Under the pieces are notes generated by a model. The model was not told the DNA's origin. It did no database searches and worked only from the letters and a program-made list of their open reading frames with translations. A stretch of 64,000 nt of DNA from an uncultured Kiritimatiellota bacterium (GTDB taxonomy: Bacteria; Verrucomicrobiota; Kiritimatiellia; RFP12; DVOR01), in assembly GCA_944391055.1 (NCBI GenBank), contig CALXSF010000013.1:1-64000 (forward strand). Reading direction: 5' to 3'. Every line of letters begins with the position of its first letter. The stretch's first letter is position 1. Below are positions 1-6,881 of this stretch, piece by piece. Position numbers and translations under genes: made by a program.

Positions 1-23
1 GGAGAGTAGCACGCCGCCGGGAC
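1..23 (+). rRNA. rrf: 5S rRNA, 3' end only (partial)
   Basis: The window opens with GGAGAGTAG followed by a GC-rich run ending GCCGGGA. This matches the conserved loop E and the closing 3' strand of helix I of bacterial 5S rRNA, whose usual 3' end reads GAGAGTAGG...GCCNGG. An intrinsic terminator follows 8 bases later, as expected for the end of an rrn operon. The rest of the gene lies upstream of the window. The call rests on about 23 bases, so it is probable rather than certain. Confidence 0.7.
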
Positions 24-30
24 TTCCCCG

Positions 31-71
31 AGGGGCCGCGAGCATCCGCTCGCGGCCCCTCCTTTTTTTTT
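31..71 (+). terminator. Intrinsic terminator of the rrn operon
   Basis: A perfect 12-bp stem (31-42 with 49-60) and a 6-base loop are followed by CC and nine T. It is the strongest rho-independent terminator in the window and fits the end of a highly transcribed rRNA operon. Confidence 0.92.
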
Positions 72-418
72 CGCCCCCCAACGCCCCCGGGCCCCAGTTG
101 CCCCGCCCCGCCTCAACGCGGCGCCCGCCCCCCGAGACCCGACCGGACGCCACGGCGAAAGCACGCCGCCGCGCCCCCCAGAACTCGCCCCCCCCCACGC
201 CAGCCAAACCCCGGACTCAAGCGCGGGCGAAAGCGGGCGAAAGCAAAGCCCCCCGCACCCCCCAACACCAGCCAAACCCGCAACGACAACGCCCGACCTA
301 GACCCATTTGATGAGGTTGAGGGAGATAATCTTGTCTATTGATGTGTGGGAGTTACCATATTGCTTGATGAGAGGGGCGATATAATGGGAGCGTCGCAGG
401 AATGTGGGTGTGAGCGGT
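72..418. other. Non-coding spacer: C-rich, T-poor stretch then a lower-GC stretch
   Basis: I see no credible gene here. Bases 72-300 are extremely C-rich and almost free of T on the plus strand, with small repeats (CGAAAGC three times, CCAGCCAAAC twice); frames read from it are Pro/Arg/Ala low-complexity. C-rich, U-poor, weakly structured RNA is what Rho prefers, so this may be a back-up termination zone behind the rRNA operon (inference). Bases 300-400 are clearly lower in GC and hold a plus-strand TATAAT at 381-386 without a well-spaced -35. I assign it no function. Confidence 0.5.
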
Positions 419-811
419 TCAGGGGCGGGAGTCGTCGTCGGGGTTTTGGGGTGGCGTGTCTTCGGGGCAGGGGTCGGGGACGCCGAGGGAGGCGAGGTAG
501 GCGTGGCCCCAGTCGTTCATCGCGTTGACGATCGGAACCAGAGTGCGCCCCAGCGGCGTGAGAGTGTATTCGGTCTTTGGGGGGACGACGGGGTAGAGGC
601 GGCGGCTGACGAGGCCGTCGGCCACCAGCTCGCGCAGCTGCTGGGCCAGCATCTTCGGCGTGGCGTGGGGGACGGCGTCGCGCAGCGCGCCGTAGCGGAG
701 CGTCCCGCCGACGTTCAGGTGCCAAAGAATGATGGCCTTGTATTTGCCGCCGAAGACCGACAGGGTGGCCTCCACCGCGCAGCGGAAGGTCTGTGCCTTG
801 CTTTTGGTCAT
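419..811 (-). CDS. HxlR-family winged-helix transcriptional regulator
   Basis: This 130-aa protein is almost entirely an HxlR-type winged helix (about residues 10-105). The N-terminal Cys11 before the VFGGKYKAIILWHL segment matches the redox-sensing cysteine region of YodB/HypR-like members. The recognition region reads TPKMLAQQLREL and the wing is followed by YTLTPLGRTL. The tail after residue 110 is Pro/Asp-rich and probably disordered. It is divergent from an FMN-dependent reductase at 937, the classic arrangement for an HxlR regulator sensing electrophiles, quinones or disulfide stress. The start is supported by GGAGG about 8 bases upstream. Its own -10 lies inside a perfect dyad at 835-849, so autorepression is likely. 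The inducing signal is unknown. Confidence 0.93.
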   Translation of the reverse strand: MTKSKAQTFRCAVEATLSVFGGKYKAIILWHLNVGGTLRYGALRDAVPHATPKMLAQQLRELVADGLVSRRLYPVVPPKTEYTLTPLGRTLVPIVNAMNDWGHAYLASLGVPDPCPEDTPPQNPDDDSRP

Positions 812-834
812 GATTCGCCTCCGTTTCCTGATGG

Positions 835-849
835 TTGGTATGTTACCAA
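835..849. promoter_or_regulatory. Putative HxlR operator (perfect dyad)
   Basis: TTGGTA-TGT-TACCAA is a perfect 15-bp inverted repeat between the divergent hxlR-type gene and the reductase gene. It covers the -10 of the regulator. Size and placement fit an HxlR-family dimer site; the assignment is inferred. Confidence 0.6.
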
Positions 850-867
850 AAGGAAAGTATCTGACAA
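840..867 (-). promoter_or_regulatory. Promoter of the HxlR regulator
   Basis: On the minus strand TTGTCA (867-862), a 16-bp spacer and TAACAT (845-840) form a sigma-70-type promoter 28 bases before the ATG. The -10 is buried in the operator dyad. Confidence 0.6.
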
Positions 868-899
868 AAAGGTGCGTTCTTCCCGAAGGCGGCGCCGTG

Positions 900-908
900 T
901 GTTACGAT
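900..908 (+). promoter_or_regulatory. Extended -10 promoter of the FMN reductase
   Basis: TGt-TACGAT preceded by TG matches the extended -10 pattern used across this window. A strong AAAGGAG and the ATG at 937 follow. Confidence 0.5.
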
Positions 909-936
909 TGGGGCGTTTTCAAGAAAGGAGAGAACC

Positions 937-1485
937 ATGCCCAAAACCATCCTGATCCTCAACGGCTCCCCGCGCCCCAACGGCAACACGGCCGCGCTCA
1001 TCGACGCCTTCGCCGAGGGGGCGCGCGCCGCCGGCCACACGGTGCTGCGCCACGATTTGCGCGCGCTGGAGATCCACCCTTGCTTGGGCTGCCTCGGCGG
1101 CGGCAAGGACCCGGCCCATCCGTGCGTCCAGCGTGACGGCATGGATCGGATCTACCCCGATTACCGTGCCGCCGACGTGGTGGCCTTTGCCTCGCCGATG
1201 TATTACTGGGCCGTCTCCGGGCAACTGAAATGCGCGCTGGACCGCCTCTTCGCCGTCACGGAGAGCGACGGGGGCACGCCCAGGAAGGAGACGGTCGTGC
1301 TGATGGCCGCGGAGGGCGACACCCCGGAGAACTACGCGCCGGTCCGCCAATGGTACGAGGCGCTTTGCGCCGAGTTGTCGTGGACGGATCGCGGGCAGGT
1401 GGTCGCCGGCGGCGTGCTGAAGGTCGGCGACATCGCCGGGCACCCTGCGTTGGCCAAGGCGCGCGCCCTTGGCGCCTCGCTCTGA
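937..1485 (+). CDS. NADPH-dependent FMN reductase / flavodoxin-fold oxidoreductase
   Basis: A 182-aa flavodoxin-like protein. The FMN-phosphate loop is NGSPRPNGNT (residues 9-18) and the second flavin segment is SPMYYWAVSGQLKCALDR. Cys49, Cys52 and Cys63 form a CxxC-type cluster in the place where iron-sulfur flavoproteins carry ligands, but spacing and number do not prove a 4Fe-4S site. The family uses NAD(P)H to reduce quinones, nitro or azo compounds, or iron(III). It is probably cytosolic, since no signal peptide is seen. The start is set by AAAGGAG 9 bases upstream. The divergent HxlR gene and its dyad suggest induction by electrophile or thiol stress. A strong terminator follows, so the gene is monocistronic. 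Confidence 0.9.
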   Translation: MPKTILILNGSPRPNGNTAALIDAFAEGARAAGHTVLRHDLRALEIHPCLGCLGGGKDPAHPCVQRDGMDRIYPDYRAADVVAFASPMYYWAVSGQLKCALDRLFAVTESDGGTPRKETVVLMAAEGDTPENYAPVRQWYEALCAELSWTDRGQVVAGGVLKVGDIAGHPALAKARALGASL

Positions 1486-1501
1486 CCGCGCCCGAGGACA
1501 G

Positions 1502-1542
1502 GACGCCCCAGCCTCGCGACGGAGGCTGGGGCGTCTTTTTTT
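1502..1542 (+). terminator. Intrinsic terminator of the FMN reductase
   Basis: A perfect 14-bp stem (1502-1515 with 1522-1535) with a 6-base loop is followed by seven T. It starts 16 bases after the stop codon. Confidence 0.93.
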
Positions 1543-1560
1543 GCCTAGGCGGCCGACGGC

Positions 1561-2055
1561 TCAGCGGAGCTGGAGGGCCATGGCGATTTCGGGGCAGGTG
1601 AAGGGGTTGGTGTGCTTGGTGCAGTAGACGCAGCCGCGGTAGATCTTGTGGATGATGGCGGTCTTGGGGACTTCCTTGAAGCCGAGTTTGCCGAAGAAGC
1701 CGGGCTCGAAGGTCAGCACCAGGGCTTGGGCGGGCTTGAAGCCGTCGATGCGCTGGAGCACGAAGCGCACGAGGCGCGTGCCGATGCCTTGGCCGCGGAA
1801 GGCTTGGCTGACGGCGACGGATTGGAGTTCGACGGTGGCGCCCTCGGGGCAGCCGATCTCGGGGAGGATCTGCCAGGCGGCGCAGGCGGCGAGCTCGCGC
1901 CCGCGGACGGCGACGGTGAAGCGGTCGATGTTCTCGACGATGTTGTTGACGGGGCGGAGGATGAGCTCGTGCGGGTAACTTTGGATGAGCCGGTGGATGG
2001 CGAAGACGTCCTGGAGGGTGGCGCGGCGGATGACGATGTCCTCTTCCATGTTCAC
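1561..2055 (-). CDS. GNAT acetyltransferase, short ArgA (N-acetylglutamate synthase)-like
   Basis: A 164-aa GNAT-fold enzyme. The acetyl-CoA pyrophosphate loop is RGQGIG (87-92), with the preceding strand VELQSVAVS. The N-terminus, RRATLQDVFAIHRLIQSY, matches the short stand-alone ArgA-type synthases that make N-acetylglutamate for arginine synthesis in several phyla. A C-terminal cysteine cluster (Cys142, Cys145, Cys154), followed by PEIAMAL, is also seen in that subgroup and may bind metal. No other arginine gene is nearby, so substrate remains inferred. It lies 5 bases downstream of ktrA and is probably co-transcribed with it. Confidence 0.75.
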   Translation of the reverse strand: MNMEEDIVIRRATLQDVFAIHRLIQSYPHELILRPVNNIVENIDRFTVAVRGRELAACAAWQILPEIGCPEGATVELQSVAVSQAFRGQGIGTRLVRFVLQRIDGFKPAQALVLTFEPGFFGKLGFKEVPKTAIIHKIYRGCVYCTKHTNPFTCPEIAMALQLR

Positions 2056-2060
2056 TCCCT

Positions 2061-2732
2061 TTAGGCTTGAGCGAAGGCGTCGATTTTGTCGGAGGCGCCG
2101 CAGATGAGCAGGTGGTCGTCGGCGCGGATGGGGGTGTCGGCGTGGGGGATGAGGAGACGGCGCGGGGCGGCGGGGTCGGCGTCGTCGAGGCGGCGGATGG
2201 CCAGGACGGTGATGTCGTAGGCCTTGCGGACGTCGGCCTCGGCGAGGGTCTTGTCGGCGAGGGCCTCGGGGGCGGGGATCTCGGCGGCGCAGAGGCCGTC
2301 GGCGATCTCGAAGAGGTCCACCTGGCTGACGGTGAGGAGGCTGCGGGCGAGGCGTTGGGCGCGGTCGCGGTTGGGGAAGATGACGACGTCCGCGCCGACG
2401 CGGCGGAGGATGCGGCCGTGGGCGTCGGTGGAGGCCTTGGCGACGACGGTCCGGACGCCGAGATCCTTGCAGTTGACGGTGGCCATGATGGAGCCCTCGA
2501 CGTTCTCGCCGATGGCGACGACGACGGTGTCGCAGAGGGCGAACCCGGCTTCCTCGAGCGCGTGGATGTTGGTGGCGTCGCCCTCGATGGCCTTGGTGAC
2601 GTATTCCGAGAGCTCCTGGATCTTGCGGCGGTCGGTGTCCATCAACACGACCTCCGCCCCCTGCGCGGCCAGCGCCTGCACAAGCGCCTCGCCGAACCTC
2701 CCGGAGCCAATGATGCCGATACGCTTTGTCAT
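2061..2732 (-). CDS. ktrA: KtrA/TrkA-type potassium channel regulatory subunit (RCK)
   Basis: A 223-aa soluble RCK protein. An N-terminal Rossmann domain binds ATP/ADP or NAD(H) (GSGRFG at 9-14; acidic end of strand 2 in LMDTDRRK), and a C-terminal RCK_C domain (about 140-220) usually binds c-di-AMP or other ligands. KtrA rings gate the KtrB/TrkH membrane pore for K+ uptake. No pore subunit occurs in this window, so it must act with a partner encoded elsewhere. The length matches single-RCK KtrA rather than double-RCK TrkA. Its own extended -10 promoter lies just before the start, after the pdxB stop; the acetyltransferase gene follows after 5 bases. Confidence 0.92.
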   Translation of the reverse strand: MTKRIGIIGSGRFGEALVQALAAQGAEVVLMDTDRRKIQELSEYVTKAIEGDATNIHALEEAGFALCDTVVVAIGENVEGSIMATVNCKDLGVRTVVAKASTDAHGRILRRVGADVVIFPNRDRAQRLARSLLTVSQVDLFEIADGLCAAEIPAPEALADKTLAEADVRKAYDITVLAIRRLDDADPAAPRRLLIPHADTPIRADDHLLICGASDKIDAFAQA

Positions 2733-2742
2733 GGTGCCCCTT

Positions 2743-2751
2743 ATTCTAACA
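2743..2751 (-). promoter_or_regulatory. Extended -10 promoter of ktrA
   Basis: Minus-strand TGTGt-TAGAAT ends 10 bases before the ktrA ATG, with AAGGGG as a possible ribosome site between them. Confidence 0.55.
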
Positions 2752-2753
2752 CA

Positions 2754-3929
2754 TCAGCGACGCGCGTTCGTGACGGGGAAGCCGAGGGCGCGGAACTTCG
2801 CGGCGAGGGTGGGGGAGGCGTGGCGGAGGCGGAGCCTCGTGGCGGGGAAGAGGCGGCGGTGGGGGTAGTCGCGGCGGAGGGCGTCGAAGCGGGCGCGGCG
2901 CTCGTCGGGGCGGTCGGAATAGGCGGCGCGGAAGCGCGCGGTGTCGCCCTCGATGTCGCAGGCGGCGCGGACGGCGGCGCGGAGGGCCTGTGCGTCGGAA
3001 AGCCCGGCGCAGTCGAGGCTCAGCGCCCGCGTCGGCGCGGGGGGGAAGCGGGGGGTGGGGCCGGGGTCGGCGCCGAGGAAGTCGCAGGCGGCCTGGTAGA
3101 CGGCGAGGGTGCCGTTGGCCCGGCCCTCGAAGGCGTGCCCGGCGACGTGGGGGGTGGCGAGGGCGGCGAGGCGGGCGAGCTCCGGCAGGTAGTCGGGCTC
3201 GCCCTCCCAGCAGTCGAAGGCGGCGTCGGAAAGGAGCCCGGCCTCGAGCATGGTCGCCACGAGCGCGTCGTCGCAGACGGGGCCGCGGGCGAAGTTGAGG
3301 AGGACGGCGCCGGGCTTGAAGCGCCGCGCGACGGGGCCGGCGATGAGCCCGCGCGTGCGGTAGGGGCCGTCTTCGTTGAGCGGCACGTGGAGGGTGACGG
3401 CGTCGGCCTCCGGGAGGAGGGCTTCGAGGGGGACGAAGCCGCGGGCGCGGAAGTCGCCGTCGTCCTTGCGCGGCGGGTCGCAGCAAAGGGTCTTCATGCC
3501 GAGGGCCTCCTCGGCGAAACGTTTGACGACGGACCCGACGTGCCCGACGCCGACGATGCCGAGCGTGGCGCCGGCCCAGTCGCGGCCCTGCCGCTCGCCG
3601 ATGGCGAGGAGGGCGGCGACGACGTAGTCCGCGACGCTCTCGGCGTTGCAGCCGGGCGCGGTGGCCACTTGGATGCCGAGCGCGCGGAGGGCGGGGAAGT
3701 CGATGTGGTCGGTGCCGGCGACGCCGCTGCCGACGAAGCGCACGGGCGTGCCCTCGAGGAGGGGGGCGCCGAGGCGGCAGGTGGAGCGGACGAAGAGGAG
3801 GTCGCAGTCGGCCAAATCCGCGCGGGTGAGCGCGCGCCCGTCGATGGCGCGGGCGCGGCCGAGGCGGGGGAAGAGCCTGGGGCCGAGGGCGAGGTTGCGG
3901 TCGTAAAGGATGCGGAGGGGGGCGCTCAC
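2754..3929 (-). CDS. pdxB: Erythronate-4-phosphate dehydrogenase (vitamin B6 pathway)
   Basis: PdxB oxidises 4-phosphoerythronate to 2-oxo-3-hydroxy-4-phosphobutanoate in the DXP-dependent pyridoxal-phosphate pathway. The 391-aa product has the D-2-hydroxyacid dehydrogenase plan: the substrate segment VRSTCRLGAPLLEG (48-60) with GSGVAGTDHID, a NAD loop GVGHVG (127-132), catalytic Arg215 (NFARG), Glu242 (CWEGEP) and His261 (ATPHVAGHA). The C-terminal extension after about residue 280 is the PdxB dimerisation domain that distinguishes it from SerA and other relatives. The GTG start overlaps the hslO stop as GTGA, which explains why no ATG fits. It is the last gene of the M23-glycosyltransferase-hslO-pdxB unit. 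No other B6 gene is visible here. Confidence 0.93.
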   Translation of the reverse strand: MSAPLRILYDRNLALGPRLFPRLGRARAIDGRALTRADLADCDLLFVRSTCRLGAPLLEGTPVRFVGSGVAGTDHIDFPALRALGIQVATAPGCNAESVADYVVAALLAIGERQGRDWAGATLGIVGVGHVGSVVKRFAEEALGMKTLCCDPPRKDDGDFRARGFVPLEALLPEADAVTLHVPLNEDGPYRTRGLIAGPVARRFKPGAVLLNFARGPVCDDALVATMLEAGLLSDAAFDCWEGEPDYLPELARLAALATPHVAGHAFEGRANGTLAVYQAACDFLGADPGPTPRFPPAPTRALSLDCAGLSDAQALRAAVRAACDIEGDTARFRAAYSDRPDERRARFDALRRDYPHRRLFPATRLRLRHASPTLAAKFRALGFPVTNARR

Positions 3930-4816
3930 AGGAGGTCTCGGAGTTGCTGGGGGGTGAGGGTGTAGCATTTGCCGCACATGTGGCAGAAGATGTCGATGGC
4001 CTTGCCCTCGGCGGCCATCGCCTGGCGCTCGGCGAGGGGGAGGGCGCGGAGCATCCGGAGCACCTTCCGGGCGTCGCACCCGCAGGCGAAGCGGACGGGG
4101 TCGGTCCGGAGGATGCGGGGCGCGCCGAGGCCCAGGTGCTCGGCCAAGGCGCCCAGGTCGGCGCCGGCGTCGAGGAGATCCTGCACGGAGCCGTCGTCGA
4201 ACCGGTCGCCGACGCGGTCGTAGGTGGCGTCGGCGGCCTCGGGGGCGAACTCGCAGAGGAGCGCGTGCGCGCATTCGACGTAGCCGGCCTTGCTGGCGGC
4301 GGCGAGCTGGACGAGCGCCTGGCGGCCAAGGGGCTCGCAGAAGTAGTGCTCGATGAGGTCGGTGACGGTGAGGCGGTCCGGGAAGGCGACGTCGAAGAGC
4401 GTCTCGTCGTGGCGGCCGTCGGGCCAGGCGCGGACGACGGAGCAGTGCGCGGAGCGGCCGATGGCGCGGTCGAAGAGCGTCTCGTCGGGGTCCTCGGAGT
4501 CGTCGAGGTCCGGGAGGGTCTTTTGGTGGGTGTAGCCGCGGATGGCGTAGCCGTGGGCGCATTCGAGGAGCGCGCCGCCGAGGGCGCCCTGCGGGAGGCG
4601 CACGCGCAGGGCGATGGTCTGGCCGGGCGCGTCGAGCTGCGTGCCCAGGAGCGCCGCGCCGCCGACGAGGTCGGCCTGGACGAGCCCGGCGATGGGCCCG
4701 CACAGATGGTTGCGCTCAAGGGCGCGGGCGGTGTCGGTGACGTTGGCGAGGGTGAGGGCGACGTGCGCCTCGGGGCACTCCGCCAAGACAATCCGGTCGA
4801 GGGATTGGAGGATCAT
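3926..4816 (-). CDS. hslO: Redox-regulated holdase chaperone Hsp33
   Basis: A 296-aa Hsp33. The C-terminal zinc-redox switch is intact: CxC at 245/247 and CxxC at 278/281, 30 residues apart as in the family, plus one extra cysteine at 284. Reduced Hsp33 holds zinc and is inactive; oxidation releases zinc and unfolds the linker, giving a holdase for proteins damaged by HOCl or peroxide. The ATG overlaps the stop of the upstream glycosyltransferase (ATGA). The N-terminal domain contains the conserved NHLCGPIAGL stretch. Coupling with pdxB downstream (GTGA) suggests fixed co-translation. Confidence 0.94.
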   Translation of the reverse strand: MILQSLDRIVLAECPEAHVALTLANVTDTARALERNHLCGPIAGLVQADLVGGAALLGTQLDAPGQTIALRVRLPQGALGGALLECAHGYAIRGYTHQKTLPDLDDSEDPDETLFDRAIGRSAHCSVVRAWPDGRHDETLFDVAFPDRLTVTDLIEHYFCEPLGRQALVQLAAASKAGYVECAHALLCEFAPEAADATYDRVGDRFDDGSVQDLLDAGADLGALAEHLGLGAPRILRTDPVRFACGCDARKVLRMLRALPLAERQAMAAEGKAIDIFCHMCGKCYTLTPQQLRDLL

Positions 4817-5850
4817 GCGTAGGTCTCCTCGGCCCATTCGTAGGCCTCGGAAAGGGGCCTTCGGAAAAGGGTCTCGAGCATGAAGCGGAGGACGCGCTCG
4901 CCGCCGAAGCGGGCGTGGTAGGCGGCGCGGCCGGCGGCGGCGACGGCCTGGCGCGCGCCGTCGTGCGCCTGGAACCACAGGAGGCGCTCGACCAGGTCGG
5001 GCACGTCGTGGAAGAAGAGCGCCTCCTTGTCGGAGAAGAAGCGCTGCATCTCGTCGCCGTCGTAGACCGCGGTGAGGATCCCCGAGCCCATGAGGTGGGC
5101 GATGCGGTCGGAGGAATACCACTTCATGCCGAAGTAGCGGTTGATGTTGAGCCCCATCTTGGCGCCGGCGAGCAGGTCGTCGTAGGCGGCGCCGCCCACG
5201 ACGGCGGGGCGCGCGCCCATGCCCACCAGCTCAAAGCGCAGGGGCTTGCCGCGCAGGGCGGCGCGGAGGCGCTCGACGAAGGCCAGGCGCGGGTCGCCCT
5301 GGCGCGGCTGCCCGGCGTAAAAGAGGTCGCACGAGAAGTCGTCGGCCCCGCGGAGGCTGTTGTCGAGGGTCTCCAGCGCGGTGTCGGAGGGGTTGGGCAT
5401 GTAGGCGACGACGTTGCGCCCGGTGACGTAGGGGTGGAGCCAGCGCTCCCCGGCGGTGGTGGCGAAGAGGGCGTCGCAGCTGGCCATGCGTTCGCGCATC
5501 TGGGCCTGCGGGTGCGGGTCGCAGAGGGGGTCGACGTTGAAGTGGGCGATGCGCACGCCGGGGACGGCCTCGCGGATGGCCGCGAGCGTCGCGTTGCGGA
5601 TGAAGTCGCAGTGGCCGAGCAGGATGGCGTCGGGGCGGAAGTTCCTGGCGGTCGTCAGGAGGGCGCGGTTCACGAGCCGCTCCCCCAGCCATCGGCAGCC
5701 CAGCCCCATGTAGCGCGCCAGGTCGCGGTCGGAGAACTCGCAGAGGCGATGGTTGCCGCGGATGGCGCCGCAGGCCAACGCGCGCCCCGGCCCCATGCGC
5801 AGTTTGCCATAGCGCCGGATAAGCAGATTGTCCACCAGCAAGAGTCGCAT
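4813..5850 (-). CDS. CgeB/YkvP-like glycosyltransferase
   Basis: A 345-aa GT-B-like protein. It starts MRLLLVDNLLIRRYGKLRMG and ends in a domain of the glycosyl-transferase group 1 (CgeB/YkvP, DUF3880-associated) type, with the signature-like stretch YFGMKWYSSDRIAHLMGSG and a following acidic DGDEMQ. Such enzymes transfer sugars from nucleotide donors to surface glycans or proteins; donor and acceptor are unknown. There is no signal peptide or membrane segment, so it should act in the cytoplasm. The start has a clear AAGGAGGG. Its stop overlaps hslO and an M23 peptidase lies 13 bases upstream, hinting at envelope work. Confidence 0.78.
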   Translation of the reverse strand: MRLLLVDNLLIRRYGKLRMGPGRALACGAIRGNHRLCEFSDRDLARYMGLGCRWLGERLVNRALLTTARNFRPDAILLGHCDFIRNATLAAIREAVPGVRIAHFNVDPLCDPHPQAQMRERMASCDALFATTAGERWLHPYVTGRNVVAYMPNPSDTALETLDNSLRGADDFSCDLFYAGQPRQGDPRLAFVERLRAALRGKPLRFELVGMGARPAVVGGAAYDDLLAGAKMGLNINRYFGMKWYSSDRIAHLMGSGILTAVYDGDEMQRFFSDKEALFFHDVPDLVERLLWFQAHDGARQAVAAAGRAAYHARFGGERVLRFMLETLFRRPLSEAYEWAEETYA

Positions 5851-5863
5851 CGGGCCCTCCTTC

Positions 5864-6862
5864 TCACCCCACCTCGCCCGCCCTGACGGGATGGCGCGGC
5901 GGCCGCGTGGGCGCGGCCAACAGGTTGTCCAGCAACAGTTCCCGCCGCTTGGGGGCCGCCCAGTCGCGCCCCCTGCCCAGCTCCGCGCGGTCGGAGGCCG
6001 GGGGCGGGCGCTCCCCCGGCGCGAGCGGCCGCCCCAGCACGGGGATGCCCTCGCGCGAGAAGGCCACCCAGCTCGCCCCCTCGCCGCCGCGCGGCCCCCG
6101 CCACAGGCTGGGGTGTCGGCGGAAGAAGTCCAGGTCCCGCGCCCCCACCGCGCACGCATAGGCGGGCGGGAGGCCGCGCACGTAGCGCGCGATGTCGAAG
6201 GCGCCCTCCTCCCGCTGCGCGCGGAAGGCGTCGCACGGGTCGAGGCCATAGAGGTTCGCGCCGTTCCAGATGCCGTGCTGCGGGTCGATGAGCGGGTAGT
6301 GGACGTTCATTACCAGGCCGATCTCGAAATGCAGATGCGCCCGCGCGAGGGGGAAGTCGGGCGTGTGGCCCATGACGCCCAGCGGCGTCCCGGCCGACAC
6401 CCGGAGCCCCGCCCGGAGCCCCTTGGCGAAGGCGCGCAGATGCGCGTAGAGCGTGTAGACGGCGCCGAAGCCCGGCACCGGGTGCGTCAGCACCGCGTAA
6501 TTGCCGTAGAGCGAGGGGTTGGCGCCGTGCCGGTTCACATAGGCCACCACCCCGTCCGCCGCCGCGCGCACCACGTCCGTCGGGTCGCTGTCGCGGCGCC
6601 ACGGCCGGGCGGGGGCGATGTCGATGCCCTCGTGGAAGCGCGGGGAGCCGTCCGCGAAGCGGCGCACGTTGCCGAACATCCCGCTCTCGGGCCGCCCCGT
6701 CCCCGTGTCCATGAAGACGCCCTCGCGCGCCGAGCCGTCCAGGACGGGCTGCCCCTCCGTCGGCGGCGCGAGCACGATGCGCCCCTCATGCGGCGCCGCC
6801 CCCCAGGCGGGCCGGCACGCCGCCGCCCCCCCCAGCAAAGTCAGGAATGTCCGCCGTCTCAT
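5864..6862 (-). CDS. Exported M23 (LytM-type) peptidase
   Basis: A 332-aa protein with a probable Tat-type leader: MRRRTFLTLL followed by a small hydrophobic stretch ending near AWGA (residue 22). Cys16 (GAAAC) could be a weak lipobox, so a lipoprotein is possible. The M23 zinc site is complete: His77-x3-Asp81 (FHEGID), His141 (YAHL) and His176-x-His178 (AHLHFE). M23 enzymes cut peptide cross-links in peptidoglycan. About 150 C-terminal residues after the catalytic domain are not recognised. Two adjacent ATGs (6865, 6862) fit; I chose the inner one because it leaves AGAGGG a usable distance. A promoter overlaps the hemW stop just upstream. Confidence 0.88.
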   Translation of the reverse strand: MRRRTFLTLLGGAAACRPAWGAAPHEGRIVLAPPTEGQPVLDGSAREGVFMDTGTGRPESGMFGNVRRFADGSPRFHEGIDIAPARPWRRDSDPTDVVRAAADGVVAYVNRHGANPSLYGNYAVLTHPVPGFGAVYTLYAHLRAFAKGLRAGLRVSAGTPLGVMGHTPDFPLARAHLHFEIGLVMNVHYPLIDPQHGIWNGANLYGLDPCDAFRAQREEGAFDIARYVRGLPPAYACAVGARDLDFFRRHPSLWRGPRGGEGASWVAFSREGIPVLGRPLAPGERPPPASDRAELGRGRDWAAPKRRELLLDNLLAAPTRPPRHPVRAGEVG

Positions 6863-6872
6863 CATCCCTCTT

Positions 6873-6881
6873 AGTATATCA
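6873..6881 (-). promoter_or_regulatory. Extended -10 promoter of the M23 peptidase operon
   Basis: Minus-strand TTGTGa-TATACT lies inside the last codons and stop of hemW and ends 7 or 10 bases before the two candidate ATGs, so the leader is very short. Confidence 0.6.

Noticed and set aside
98-301. 67-codon Pro/Arg-rich frame
   Set aside because: Low-complexity translation of a C-rich spacer; no ribosome site.
2067-3965. 632-codon open frame on the plus strand
   Set aside because: Antisense to ktrA and pdxB, with Gly/Val/Glu low-complexity sequence; a by-product of GC-rich codon usage.
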